Assembly: GCA_017453765.1 (NCBI GenBank)
Contig: JAFTEG010000423.1
Location: 1 to 9,408 of the forward strand
Origin: Selenomonadaceae bacterium
GTDB taxonomy: Bacteria; Bacillota; Negativicutes; Selenomonadales; Selenomonadaceae
Direction of reading: 5' to 3'
DNA: 9,408 nt
Shown here: piece by piece, positions 1 to 5,765 of the stretch
Layout: every line of letters begins with the position of its first letter
Numbering within the stretch: the stretch's first letter is position 1
Made by a program: the position numbers and the translations under genes
The notes under the pieces: model-generated
What the model was told of the DNA's origin: nothing
Databases searched by the model: none
The model's input: only the letters and a program-made list of their open reading frames with translations

Positions 1-5
1 ACCGG

Positions 6-26
6 CTATAAGCTACAAGCTAAATT
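6..26. repeat. Edge of a short heptamer repeat array
   Basis: Three consecutive 7-bp units beginning CTA (CTATAAG, CTACAAG, CTAAATT) lie just upstream of the glycosyltransferase gene. They follow the same 7-bp rhythm as the clearer arrays elsewhere in the window and are probably the end of an array that begins left of the window. With only about two good units the call is weak on its own. Confidence 0.3.
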
Positions 27-56
27 AAAAATAGAATTATTAAAAGGAAAATTACT

Positions 57-1379
57 TTGAACGAAGTGAATCAAGCCGACATTGAACTTGTCACGAACGC
101 TTTTAAAAATTATCTTGCTGACTTTCTACGAACTCAAAACTTTAATCTTGACGCCTTAAAAAATTTTGTCGAGCCTGCATTTATCAAGGCGGGTTATCGC
201 AACGCGCCGAAAGTTGGTGAACGGCTTAACCTGCTTATCATTCACGACGCCGCGATCGGCGATTTCGTTTTACTTACCGGCGCCATTCGCGAATTTCGGC
301 GGCTTTACCCCGACGCTTACATTACGCTTATGGTAAACGAAGGCGCTATGCCTTTGGCGGAGCATTGCCCCTACGTCGACGAAATTTTTGAAAATAAGCA
401 AGCTTATAAAGCTGACAATTTCAATGAACTTTTTTACTGGAATTTGTCCGTAGCACGAAAACTTTTGACGCGGCGTTATCATCTTTGCTACGCTTTTGTT
501 CACCGACCGAATACGCCGCTTTTAACTTATATGAGCGGCGCGTATATTCGTATGGCGCACAACGCCGACGAGGTGTTGGATACTTTTGTTTTGGCGTACG
601 AGCCGGAAAAACTTAAAGAATCTTTCAGCAGTAATTTTTTGTTGAAGTCGACGCTGGAAAATTTAATGACGCAGACAATTTCAATGTATCGTTACGGCAG
701 TCACGTTGTCGATGCGCATTTTTCTTTTGTCGACGATATACTTAAAGCGCCGGTGAAAAATCGCGAGTTGGAACTTTGGTACACTCCGCGTGACAAAGCC
801 GACGCGAGAAATTTTTTACAAACTGCGCAAAAACCGATTTATGCAATTTCGGCAGGCGGCAGGGAAAAACGTAAGCACTTTCCGCCTGAAAAGTACGCCG
901 AGCTTATGAAAATGATTTTGGCGGAAGATAACGTGACTTTTTTAATTTTAGGCGGCGGTAAAACTGATTCAGACTCCGCGCAGATTATTCGACAGAGTTT
1001 AGGCGAAGAAATTTTTTCACGCCGCGTGATTGACCTTACAAACAAGACGACCTATCGGCAGAGCGCGGCGCTTTTAACTTTTTGCGATATGTACATAGGC
1101 AACGACACCGGCATAATGCACGTTGCGGCGGCGGCGAAATGTCCCGTGCTTACGCCGAATTGTTTTCCCGCTGACCTGCCTTCCAACCGCGCTGACTACG
1201 TGAAATTTTTCAGTCCCTACCACGTACCCTACGTCACCGTGCAACCTTCTCACGCGCTTGATGAATGCGCCGTAAATAAGCCGTACGTTCAATATGGGTG
1301 CAGGGCAAGTAAACCGCATTGCATTGAACAGATTTCGACGCAAGATTTATTTCACGGCTACAAAATAATTAAGAATTAA
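57..1379 (+). CDS. Glycosyltransferase family 9 (heptosyltransferase-like) protein
   Basis: A 440-residue cytoplasmic GT-B glycosyltransferase of the GT9 family, which transfers ADP-heptose or related sugars to LPS core or other surface glycans. The N-terminal Rossmann half starts near residue 58 with a hydrophobic strand and the motif HDAAIGDFVLLTGAIREF (63-80), the family's nucleotide-sugar/acceptor loop. The C-terminal half has GGREKRKHFPPEKYAEL (267-283) and NDTGIMHVAAAA (349-360), the donor-binding signature near-universal in GT9. A Cys-containing tail (C403, C415, C422) follows. Length is somewhat above the usual 330-380 residues because of the extra N-terminal 55 residues and this tail. 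The start is TTG at 57, with AAAAGGAAA at 42-50 as ribosome site, about 8 nt away. The acceptor sugar cannot be told from sequence. Its place before flhFG would also allow flagellin or surface glycan modification, but a 177-bp gap and a repeat array separate it from flhF. The stop codon lies inside a repeat array, so the last residues (IKN) are encoded by repeat units. Confidence 0.85.
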   Translation: MNEVNQADIELVTNAFKNYLADFLRTQNFNLDALKNFVEPAFIKAGYRNAPKVGERLNLLIIHDAAIGDFVLLTGAIREFRRLYPDAYITLMVNEGAMPLAEHCPYVDEIFENKQAYKADNFNELFYWNLSVARKLLTRRYHLCYAFVHRPNTPLLTYMSGAYIRMAHNADEVLDTFVLAYEPEKLKESFSSNFLLKSTLENLMTQTISMYRYGSHVVDAHFSFVDDILKAPVKNRELELWYTPRDKADARNFLQTAQKPIYAISAGGREKRKHFPPEKYAELMKMILAEDNVTFLILGGGKTDSDSAQIIRQSLGEEIFSRRVIDLTNKTTYRQSAALLTFCDMYIGNDTGIMHVAAAAKCPVLTPNCFPADLPSNRADYVKFFSPYHVPYVTVQPSHALDECAVNKPYVQYGCRASKPHCIEQISTQDLFHGYKIIKN

Positions 1380-1444
1380 GAATGCAGAATTAAGGATTAA
1401 AAATCCTAGCCCCTAATCCCTATTCCCTCTTCCCTAACTCGTAC
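1367..1444 (+). repeat. Heptamer array overlapping the stop codon of the GT9 gene
   Basis: Eleven consecutive units, almost all 7 bp. The first part is built on AATTAAG (1367-1373, 1374-1380, 1388-1394, with variant AATGCAG at 1381-1387). It then changes to TCCCTAN-type units (1417-1423, 1424-1430, 1431-1437). The phase is kept through both halves except for one 8-bp unit at 1409-1416. The gene's TAA stop (1377-1379) is part of the second unit. There is no GC-rich hairpin with a T-run here, so if this is a transcript end it is not a standard intrinsic terminator. Confidence 0.7.
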
Positions 1445-1457
1445 GAAGGAAATTTTT

Positions 1458-1487
1458 TTGCAATGTCGAAAATGTCATAAATCTAAT
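1458..1487 (+). promoter_or_regulatory. Candidate sigma-A promoter for flhFG
   Basis: TTGCAA (1458-1463) is followed after 18 bp by TCTAAT (1482-1487), matching 4/6 and 5/6 of the vegetative consensus, about 70 bp upstream of the flhF start. It is the best-spaced pair in the 110 bp between the repeat array and flhF. The region is AT-rich, so a chance match is quite possible. The rest of the gap (1488-1542) holds nothing else I can name with confidence. Confidence 0.35.
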
Positions 1488-1556
1488 TTAAATTTTTTCT
1501 ACGTGACAGATAATTTTCAAGGCAAAATCAAATCCTAAGTACAAGGAGCATAAATC

Positions 1557-3452
1557 TTGCAGATAAAAGTTTTTAAAGCCGAAACAATGAAAGATGCAAT
1601 GGCGGCAATGAAGGCGGAACTCGGTGAAGACGCCGTAATTTTGCACAGCCGTAAGTACAAATCAGGCGGTTTCTTCGGTTTCGGCGGTAAAGAAATTATC
1701 GAAATAACCGCCGCCGTCGAGGCCGTACCGCTTGCCGAAAGAGTGCGCGGCATTTACAAAAAACCGCCTAAGCAAATGCCGGTTGCAGAACTTGAAGGCA
1801 CGGACGCTAATTCGGACGGCGATACTTCCAATTTTCAATCTGCCTTCAATGACGAGTTGCCGATAGATCGTCCCGAAATATCTTCCTTAGACGAGGAGTC
1901 GACTCAACGCGCCCGTTCTGAAAATGAAAAACTTGCCGCGACTGTTCGCAATGCGCAAAATCCTCCGCCGGAAGAGCCGGAAGAAATTGTACAAGAATAT
2001 GAGCCGGTAGCTGACTACGAAAATGTACCGGTTGAAAATGAATTGCCTGCCGATGAAAATTTATCTGCCGAAGGTGCACTTCCGATTGAAGATGAACTGC
2101 CTGCCGATGAAAATTTACCTGCCGACGGTGAGTTACCTGCGGAAGGTGAATTGCCGGTAGACGAAAATTTACCTGTCGAAGGTGAATTGCCGGTTGATGA
2201 AAATTTACCTGTGGAAGATGAAATGCCTGCAGAAGGTGAACTTCCTGCCGATGAAAATTTGCCGATTGATGAAAATTTACCGCCTGACGAATACTTACCT
2301 GCTGATGAATATATACCGACAGACGAAGGCGTACCGATTGATGACGGTCAATACACGGATGAACAGACTGCGCAGGGTTTTGGTTTTACGCCGGAGCAAT
2401 TAGCGCAGGCGCAGGCTATGATGTTCGCGCAGTTCAACCAGTATCAAATGGCAATGCAACAGGCAATGGCTCAAGCGCAGGCGCAGGCTCAAGTTGCCGA
2501 AATGGCTGAGCAAATGCGCGAAATTCACCGCCGCAGAACCGGTAAAGCCGACGCAGTTAAGCTTGCGCAAATGTCACCTGAAGAAAAAAAGATTCACCGC
2601 CTTGAAAGCGAAGTTGCACGAATGAAGTCAATTTTGTCCGGCGTAGTAGGTCGCGGCACCTCTCCAAATTCCGTGACTCTGCGCGAGGCTTTAACGTACC
2701 AGGAAATTGACGAAGATATTTTGGAAGAAATGGACGCGGATCCCGGTATCGGCGACACTTCGGCGGACGTTTTATCCGGCGCGGCGCGGCTTACGCTGTC
2801 AAATTATTTGGAAGAGCATTTAAAATTTTCCGGCGGCATAAAATTAAATCGGCACGGTCCGCGCATTGTTGCAGTGTTGGGAACTACCGGCGTAGGCAAA
2901 ACTACCACGCTTGCAAAAATTGCGGCGAAGTTTGTATTGGATGAAAAAATTGAAGCCGTGCTGATAACTGCCGACACGTACAGAATTTCTGCCGTCGAAC
3001 AACTTAAAACTTATTCCGATATCTTAGGCTTGCCGCTTGAAATAGTTTATTCGCCTGCCGAATTAAGCGCGGCGCTTGATCGTCACAAAGATAGGGAACT
3101 GATTCTTATCGACACGGCGGGACGCAGTCGGCAGAGTTTTCAACAAATGCAGGATTTAAAAGATATGCTCAGCGTGCATTCGCGCATTGAAAAGCACCTT
3201 GTCATAAGCGCCACCACGAAAATTACCGACGCGCGGGATATGATGGATAAATTTGCCATCGTCGAGCCGGAAAAAATTATTATCACTAAGGTTGACGAGA
3301 CCGGAACGCTGGGGCTTATTCCCAACCTTTTGAAGGATAAAAATATAATGCTGTCTTACTTTACCACAGGTCAAGGAGTGCCGGAGGATATTGAACTTGC
3401 CAACGTAAATATTTTGACGGATTTATTTTTTAAGAAAATTTTAGGCGAGTAA
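1557..3452 (+). CDS. flhF: Flagellar biosynthesis SRP-type GTPase FlhF with acidic repeat insertion
   Basis: A 631-residue membrane-associated GTPase of the SRP family (with Ffh and FtsY) that marks the site of flagellum assembly at the cell pole or surface. The N-terminus (MQIKVFKAETMKDAMAAMKAE, then GxDAVILHSRKYKSGG) is the classic FlhF start. The GTPase (NG) domain occupies roughly residues 370-631, with P-loop GTTGVGKTTT (442-451), the DTYRISAVEQL insertion-box motif (473-483), DTAGRS (519-524) and TKVDET (577-582). All nucleotide-binding motifs are intact. Typical FlhF is about 350-450 residues. The excess lies in the B domain: an acidic Pro-rich hexapeptide repeat (156-269) followed by a Gln/Ala/Met-rich, probably helical stretch (281-320). 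The start is TTG at 1557 with AAGGAG at 1543-1548, 8 nt away; no nearby ATG fits as well. flhG follows after 30 nt, so the two are probably co-transcribed. Confidence 0.95.
   Translation: MQIKVFKAETMKDAMAAMKAELGEDAVILHSRKYKSGGFFGFGGKEIIEITAAVEAVPLAERVRGIYKKPPKQMPVAELEGTDANSDGDTSNFQSAFNDELPIDRPEISSLDEESTQRARSENEKLAATVRNAQNPPPEEPEEIVQEYEPVADYENVPVENELPADENLSAEGALPIEDELPADENLPADGELPAEGELPVDENLPVEGELPVDENLPVEDEMPAEGELPADENLPIDENLPPDEYLPADEYIPTDEGVPIDDGQYTDEQTAQGFGFTPEQLAQAQAMMFAQFNQYQMAMQQAMAQAQAQAQVAEMAEQMREIHRRRTGKADAVKLAQMSPEEKKIHRLESEVARMKSILSGVVGRGTSPNSVTLREALTYQEIDEDILEEMDADPGIGDTSADVLSGAARLTLSNYLEEHLKFSGGIKLNRHGPRIVAVLGTTGVGKTTTLAKIAAKFVLDEKIEAVLITADTYRISAVEQLKTYSDILGLPLEIVYSPAELSAALDRHKDRELILIDTAGRSRQSFQQMQDLKDMLSVHSRIEKHLVISATTKITDARDMMDKFAIVEPEKIIITKVDETGTLGLIPNLLKDKNIMLSYFTTGQGVPEDIELANVNILTDLFFKKILGE
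2022..2363 (+). repeat. 18-bp tandem repeats coding an acidic hexapeptide array in FlhF
   Basis: About 19 in-frame units of 18 bp encode a hexapeptide with pattern [E/N/Y/G]-[L/M/I/V]-P-x-[D/E]-[E/G/D], for example ELPADE, NLPVEG, NLPIDE and YLPADE (residues 156-269). The first and last units (NVPVEN, GQYTDE) and NLSAEG at 168-173 are degenerate. Each unit carries two or three acidic residues and almost none carries a basic one, so the segment is highly negative and probably extended or polyproline-like. Codons differ between units (for example GAATTGCCTGCC against GAGTTACCTGCG), so it is not a very recent exact duplication. Confidence 0.9.
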
Positions 3453-3482
3453 TTCCGTACAAGCGAAGGGAGCGCCTTTTTT

Positions 3483-4334
3483 ATGGCAGATCAAGCATCA
3501 CGGCTTAGAAATTTGGTAGACAGCAAGATAGACGAGTTGTCGACGCGAATCATTGCGGTTACAAGCGGCAAGGGCGGCGTCGGCAAAACTAATTTGGCGT
3601 TGAATTTGGCGATAGGCATTCAAAAAGCGGGACATAAAGTTTTGCTCATTGACGCCGATATCGGTATGGCGAACGTCAATTTGCTTATGGGCAACGTGAC
3701 AAAGCACAGCCTTGTTGAGTTGATGAACTACAGGACGCGCGTTGAAGACGTTGCGGAGGATAGCGAATACGGCATAAAATATATTTCCGGCATTGCGGGC
3801 GTCGATAAAATGTTGGACGCGAGTCACGAGCATTTACGTGCCATTCAGCGTAAAATTGTTGACGCGGCGGAGCTTGTCGACGTGATAGTTATTGACACGG
3901 GCGCGGGCTTGAACCGCTACGTTATAGATTTTATTTTGTTTGCGCGGGAAATTTTGCTTGTCACGACTTCCGAGCCTGCCGCGATTGCCGACGCCTACGC
4001 CGTTGTAAAAGCTTGCACGGAGTACGGCAGTAAGGGCAAGTTTAAGCTGATTGTAAATCGCGTGAAAGATTCGGACGAGTGGAAAGAGACTGCGGAAAGG
4101 CTGAATCAGACGACGCAGAAATTTTTAAATTTGTACGTTGAGCCGCTGGGCTACGTTTATGAAGATGACGCGGTTGCCGACGCCGTTAAAAAGCAGGAGC
4201 CTTTCTTTGTGAGAGACCCCGACTCCCCCGCGTCACGTTGCGTAAAGGAATTGGTCAGCAGTCTTTTAACCGGTATGAAAATGCGCGACGTGTCAAAGGG
4301 TTGGCGAAATATATTGAAAAGTTTTTTTAAGTAG
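3483..4334 (+). CDS. flhG: Flagellar number regulator FlhG (MinD/ParA-like ATPase)
   Basis: A 283-residue P-loop ATPase (YlxH/FleN type) that controls flagellar number and placement by acting on FlhF. The N-terminus contains DQASRLR (residues 3-9), matching the DQAxxLR motif that in Bacillus FlhG stimulates FlhF GTPase activity. Next come the deviant Walker A SGKGGVGKTN (28-37, both lysines K30 and K35 present), the switch/Walker A' segment LIDADIGMANVN (55-66), and VIVIDTGAG as Walker B. The C-terminal part has the family's DDAVADAVKKQEPFF stretch, and the last residues (GWRNILKSFFK) form a basic/hydrophobic tail suited to the membrane-targeting helix of MinD-like proteins. ATG at 3483 is preceded by AGGGAG about 10 nt upstream. 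It follows flhF by 30 nt. Its TAG stop is the first element of a TAG-rich repeat array. No downstream gene on this strand; it faces map. Confidence 0.94.
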   Translation: MADQASRLRNLVDSKIDELSTRIIAVTSGKGGVGKTNLALNLAIGIQKAGHKVLLIDADIGMANVNLLMGNVTKHSLVELMNYRTRVEDVAEDSEYGIKYISGIAGVDKMLDASHEHLRAIQRKIVDAAELVDVIVIDTGAGLNRYVIDFILFAREILLVTTSEPAAIADAYAVVKACTEYGSKGKFKLIVNRVKDSDEWKETAERLNQTTQKFLNLYVEPLGYVYEDDAVADAVKKQEPFFVRDPDSPASRCVKELVSSLLTGMKMRDVSKGWRNILKSFFK

Positions 4335-4425
4335 TTAGATCGCTAGTTGCTAGATCGATAGTGGCTGGATCGATAGTGGCTGGATCGATAGTTGATAGAT
4401 CGATAGATCGCTAGTAACTAGGGGC
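4332..4425 (+). repeat. TAG-rich 7/8-bp repeat array starting at the flhG stop codon
   Basis: After the stop codon at 4332-4334, twelve units of 7 or 8 bp run from 4336 to 4425. They are built on TAGATCGA/TAGATCGC (8 bp) alternating with TAGTGGC, TAGTTGC or TAGTAAC (7 bp), with TGGATCGA variants. The 15-bp combined unit (7+8) repeats about four times. Six GATC sites fall within about 75 bp. Two 17-bp stretches (4331-4347 and 4404-4420) recur as exact reverse complements at 4669-4685 and 4664-4680, in the array beyond the intergenic element. Unit lengths of 7 and 8 rotate the TAG triplets through all reading frames. Confidence 0.85.
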
Positions 4426-4630
4426 TGTTGAATAAATCAAAATTGAAAACGTGGCAAATTTCGTAACAGCCGCAATTATGGCGGGGCGCGCAGGGACGCG
4501 CGCCCGTCCGCGCAAATCGCCGGACGCGATTTCTGCGGACATGTTTTCTTTTGATACTTTTCTTTTGCGCCAAAAGAAAAGTATATCTAAAAAAATTTTT
4601 AAAAACTCCATAAACTGGATTTAATCAAAA
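4421..4630. other. Hairpin-rich intergenic element between convergent flhG and map
   Basis: This 210-bp stretch holds no convincing gene. It contains four successive inverted repeats. GGCTGTT (4423-4429) pairs with AACAGCC (4465-4471) over a long AT-rich loop. GGGCGCGC (4484-4491) pairs with GCGCGCCC (4498-4505). A 15-nt arm (4506-4520) pairs with 4526-4540 with two mismatched positions. A perfect 14-bp stem lies at 4554-4567/4571-4584 with a CGC loop. The centre is much more GC-rich than the flanks. The only open frame (minus strand, 4611-4411, 66 codons) lacks a ribosome site and is mostly hairpin sequence. From memory, similar TTTTCTTTTGGCGCAAAAG hairpins occur as dispersed intergenic sequence in bacterial genomes, so this may be one copy of a dispersed element; that is inference. 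None of the hairpins ends directly in a T-run. Confidence 0.6.
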
Positions 4631-4710
4631 CGCTCTAGTTGCTAGTTGTTAGTTACTAGTTGTTAGTTACTAGCGATCTAACTACTATCGATCTAGCGAT
4701 CTATCATCTA
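4631..4710 (-). repeat. TAG-rich 7/8-bp repeat array starting at the map stop codon
   Basis: Read on the minus strand from the map stop codon (4710-4708), eleven units fill 80 bp without gaps. They begin TAGATGA, TAGATCGC, TAGATCGA, TAGTAGT, then alternate TAGTAAC and TAACAAC, and end TAGCAAC, TAGAGCG. The TAG stop of map is itself the first three bases of unit one. Relative to its gene the array has the same orientation as those after flhG and flgE, so across the convergent intergenic region the flhG and map arrays are inverted copies. It holds three GATC sites. Confidence 0.85.
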
Positions 4711-5580
4711 TTCCGCCAAAATTTCGTTGCCTTTTTCAGTAATAAGCACGGTTTTTTCCCACTGCGCGGAAAGACTGCCGTCAGTAGTACGAACAGTCCA
4801 ACCGTCAATCTGATCCGTGTAAACTTCCTTAGCACCGGCATTAATCATAGGTTCAACGGTTATCACCATGCCCGGTACCAACATCATACCGGTTTCAGCA
4901 AGGCAGTCATGACTTACAAAAGGCTCAAGGTGAAATTCCTTGCCTACGCCGTGACCGCCTAACTCCGTGACTACGCTGTAACCGTTTTCATGCGCGTATT
5001 CACCGCAAGCCGCGCCTATATCGCCTACATAGTGCCACGCCTGCGCCGCTTTAATGCCGACTTCCATAATCTCACGCGTAACACGAATAAGCCGCGCCGC
5101 CTCGTCTGAAATTTTTCCTACGCTGAACATTCTCGACGCGTCCGCAAAGTAGCCGTCCAAGTCCGTAGTAATGTCAACGTTCAAAATGTCGCCTTCACGC
5201 AAAATTTCTTCCGCCGACGGTATTCCGTGACAGACAACGTCATTAACTGAAATGCAAATGCTCTTCGGAAAATTTTCGTAGCCGAGACAACTGGGATGAG
5301 CGCCGTGACTTACAATGTATTCATGAACCGCGTCGTTAATTTCCAATGTCGATACGCCGGCTTTAACCATACCGCCTACCAAGTCAAGCGCACCGGTATT
5401 TATCACTGCCGCGCGTTTAATGCCTTCAATGTCAGCCGCGTTATTAACCAATTTGTGCGGCGGTCTTGACTGCCCGACACTTTCATCAAACTTTATGGAG
5501 TCAAGTTTTTCATCAAACCTAAGGTGACACTTTTTGTATTTTATAACGCTACCGCACCAGCACAAATCATTTCTTCTCAC
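4708..5580 (-). CDS. map: Type I methionine aminopeptidase with N-terminal SEC-C motif
   Basis: Removes the initiator methionine from nascent cytosolic proteins; a dimetal pita-bread-fold enzyme. With a GTG start at 5580 it is 290 residues. Residues 1-20 hold a SEC-C zinc motif (RRNDLCWCG, C7 and C9, then KYKKCH, C18 and H19), known on MetAPs of several Firmicutes and actinobacteria and thought to aid ribosome association. The catalytic set is complete: H118 (CHGIP), metal ligands D136 (NVDIT), D147 (ADASRMF), H210 (GGHGVGK), E243 (TVEPM) and E275 (AQWEKT), plus H217. The start is uncertain. GTG 5580 has AAGGAG 12 nt upstream and begins right at the SEC-C motif. ATG 5592 touches that same AAGGAG with no spacer. 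TTG 5625 has only AAGG about 8 nt upstream and would add an AT-rich, non-family N-terminus. It has its own candidate promoter behind ribBA. Confidence 0.93.
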   Translation of the reverse strand: MRRNDLCWCGSVIKYKKCHLRFDEKLDSIKFDESVGQSRPPHKLVNNAADIEGIKRAAVINTGALDLVGGMVKAGVSTLEINDAVHEYIVSHGAHPSCLGYENFPKSICISVNDVVCHGIPSAEEILREGDILNVDITTDLDGYFADASRMFSVGKISDEAARLIRVTREIMEVGIKAAQAWHYVGDIGAACGEYAHENGYSVVTELGGHGVGKEFHLEPFVSHDCLAETGMMLVPGMVITVEPMINAGAKEVYTDQIDGWTVRTTDGSLSAQWEKTVLITEKGNEILAE

Positions 5581-5634
5581 GCGGCGTAACATCTCCTTAA
5601 TAAAATTTATAAATATATTGCTCAATCTATGCGC

Positions 5635-5710
5635 CTTAAATCTTAAGCACCCGTCCTAAATCTTAAGCACCCGTCCTAAATCTTAAGCACCCGTCTTAAT
5701 TCTTAAGCAG
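5635..5710 (-). repeat. 20-bp tandem repeat in the map leader
   Basis: 3.8 copies of a 20-bp unit (minus strand ACGGGTGCTTAAGATTTAGG): 5675-5694 and 5655-5674 are identical, 5635-5654 differs by one base, and 5695-5710 is partial with changes. Each copy contains the palindrome CTTAAG. The array lies between the map promoter and its start codon, so it should be transcribed into the 5' leader. Each copy also contains a GTG-CTT-AAG-ATT-TAG or -TAA run, a possible minimal reading frame, in rotating frames because 20 is not a multiple of 3. Confidence 0.85.
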
Positions 5711-5724
5711 TTTAAATTTTAAAC
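5710..5724. promoter_or_regulatory. 15-bp palindrome at the map transcription start
   Basis: GTTTAAATTTTAAAC is a perfect inverted repeat of two 7-bp arms around one central base. It sits directly downstream of the candidate -10 box of map, about where transcription would start, which is a usual operator position. The sequence is all A/T apart from the ends, so chance formation in this AT-rich gap is a real alternative. Confidence 0.3.
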
Positions 5725-5730
5725 GCGCCA

Positions 5731-5759
5731 ATTTTATCACGCCGAAAAAATTTTTACAA
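5731..5759 (-). promoter_or_regulatory. Candidate sigma-A promoter for map
   Basis: On the minus strand TTGTAA (5759-5754) and TAAAAT (5736-5731) are separated by exactly 17 bp, matching 4/6 and 5/6 of the consensus. A TG one base before the -10 box gives an extended -10. It lies just after the ribBA stop and about 140 bp before map, implying that map is transcribed separately from the riboflavin genes. No GC-rich terminator is visible between ribBA and this promoter, so readthrough from ribBA is also possible. Confidence 0.5.
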
Positions 5760-5765
5760 CGCGAA

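Noticed and set aside
1489..1513. Possible sigma-28 promoter before flhF (TAAA, then ACAGATAA)
   Set aside because: The -10-like octamer matches 6/8, but the spacer is 13 bp, shorter than the 14-16 bp expected, in AT-rich DNA.
2182..2403. 73-codon plus-strand open frame inside flhF
   Set aside because: Out-of-frame reading of the 18-bp repeats; repetitive translation with no independent start signal.
3445..3482. Possible terminator between flhF and flhG (GGCG ... CGCC followed by TTTTTT)
   Set aside because: The stem is only about 4 bp with a loop of more than 20 nt and overlaps the flhG ribosome site; it is unlikely to end transcription in this operon.
4411..4611. 66-codon minus-strand open frame in the intergenic element
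   Set aside because: No ribosome site upstream of its ATG, content dominated by inverted repeats, and it runs into the TAG array; better explained as structured non-coding sequence.
4332..4710. CRISPR array
   Set aside because: Units are 7-8 bp, contiguous and degenerate, with no spacers and no cas genes.
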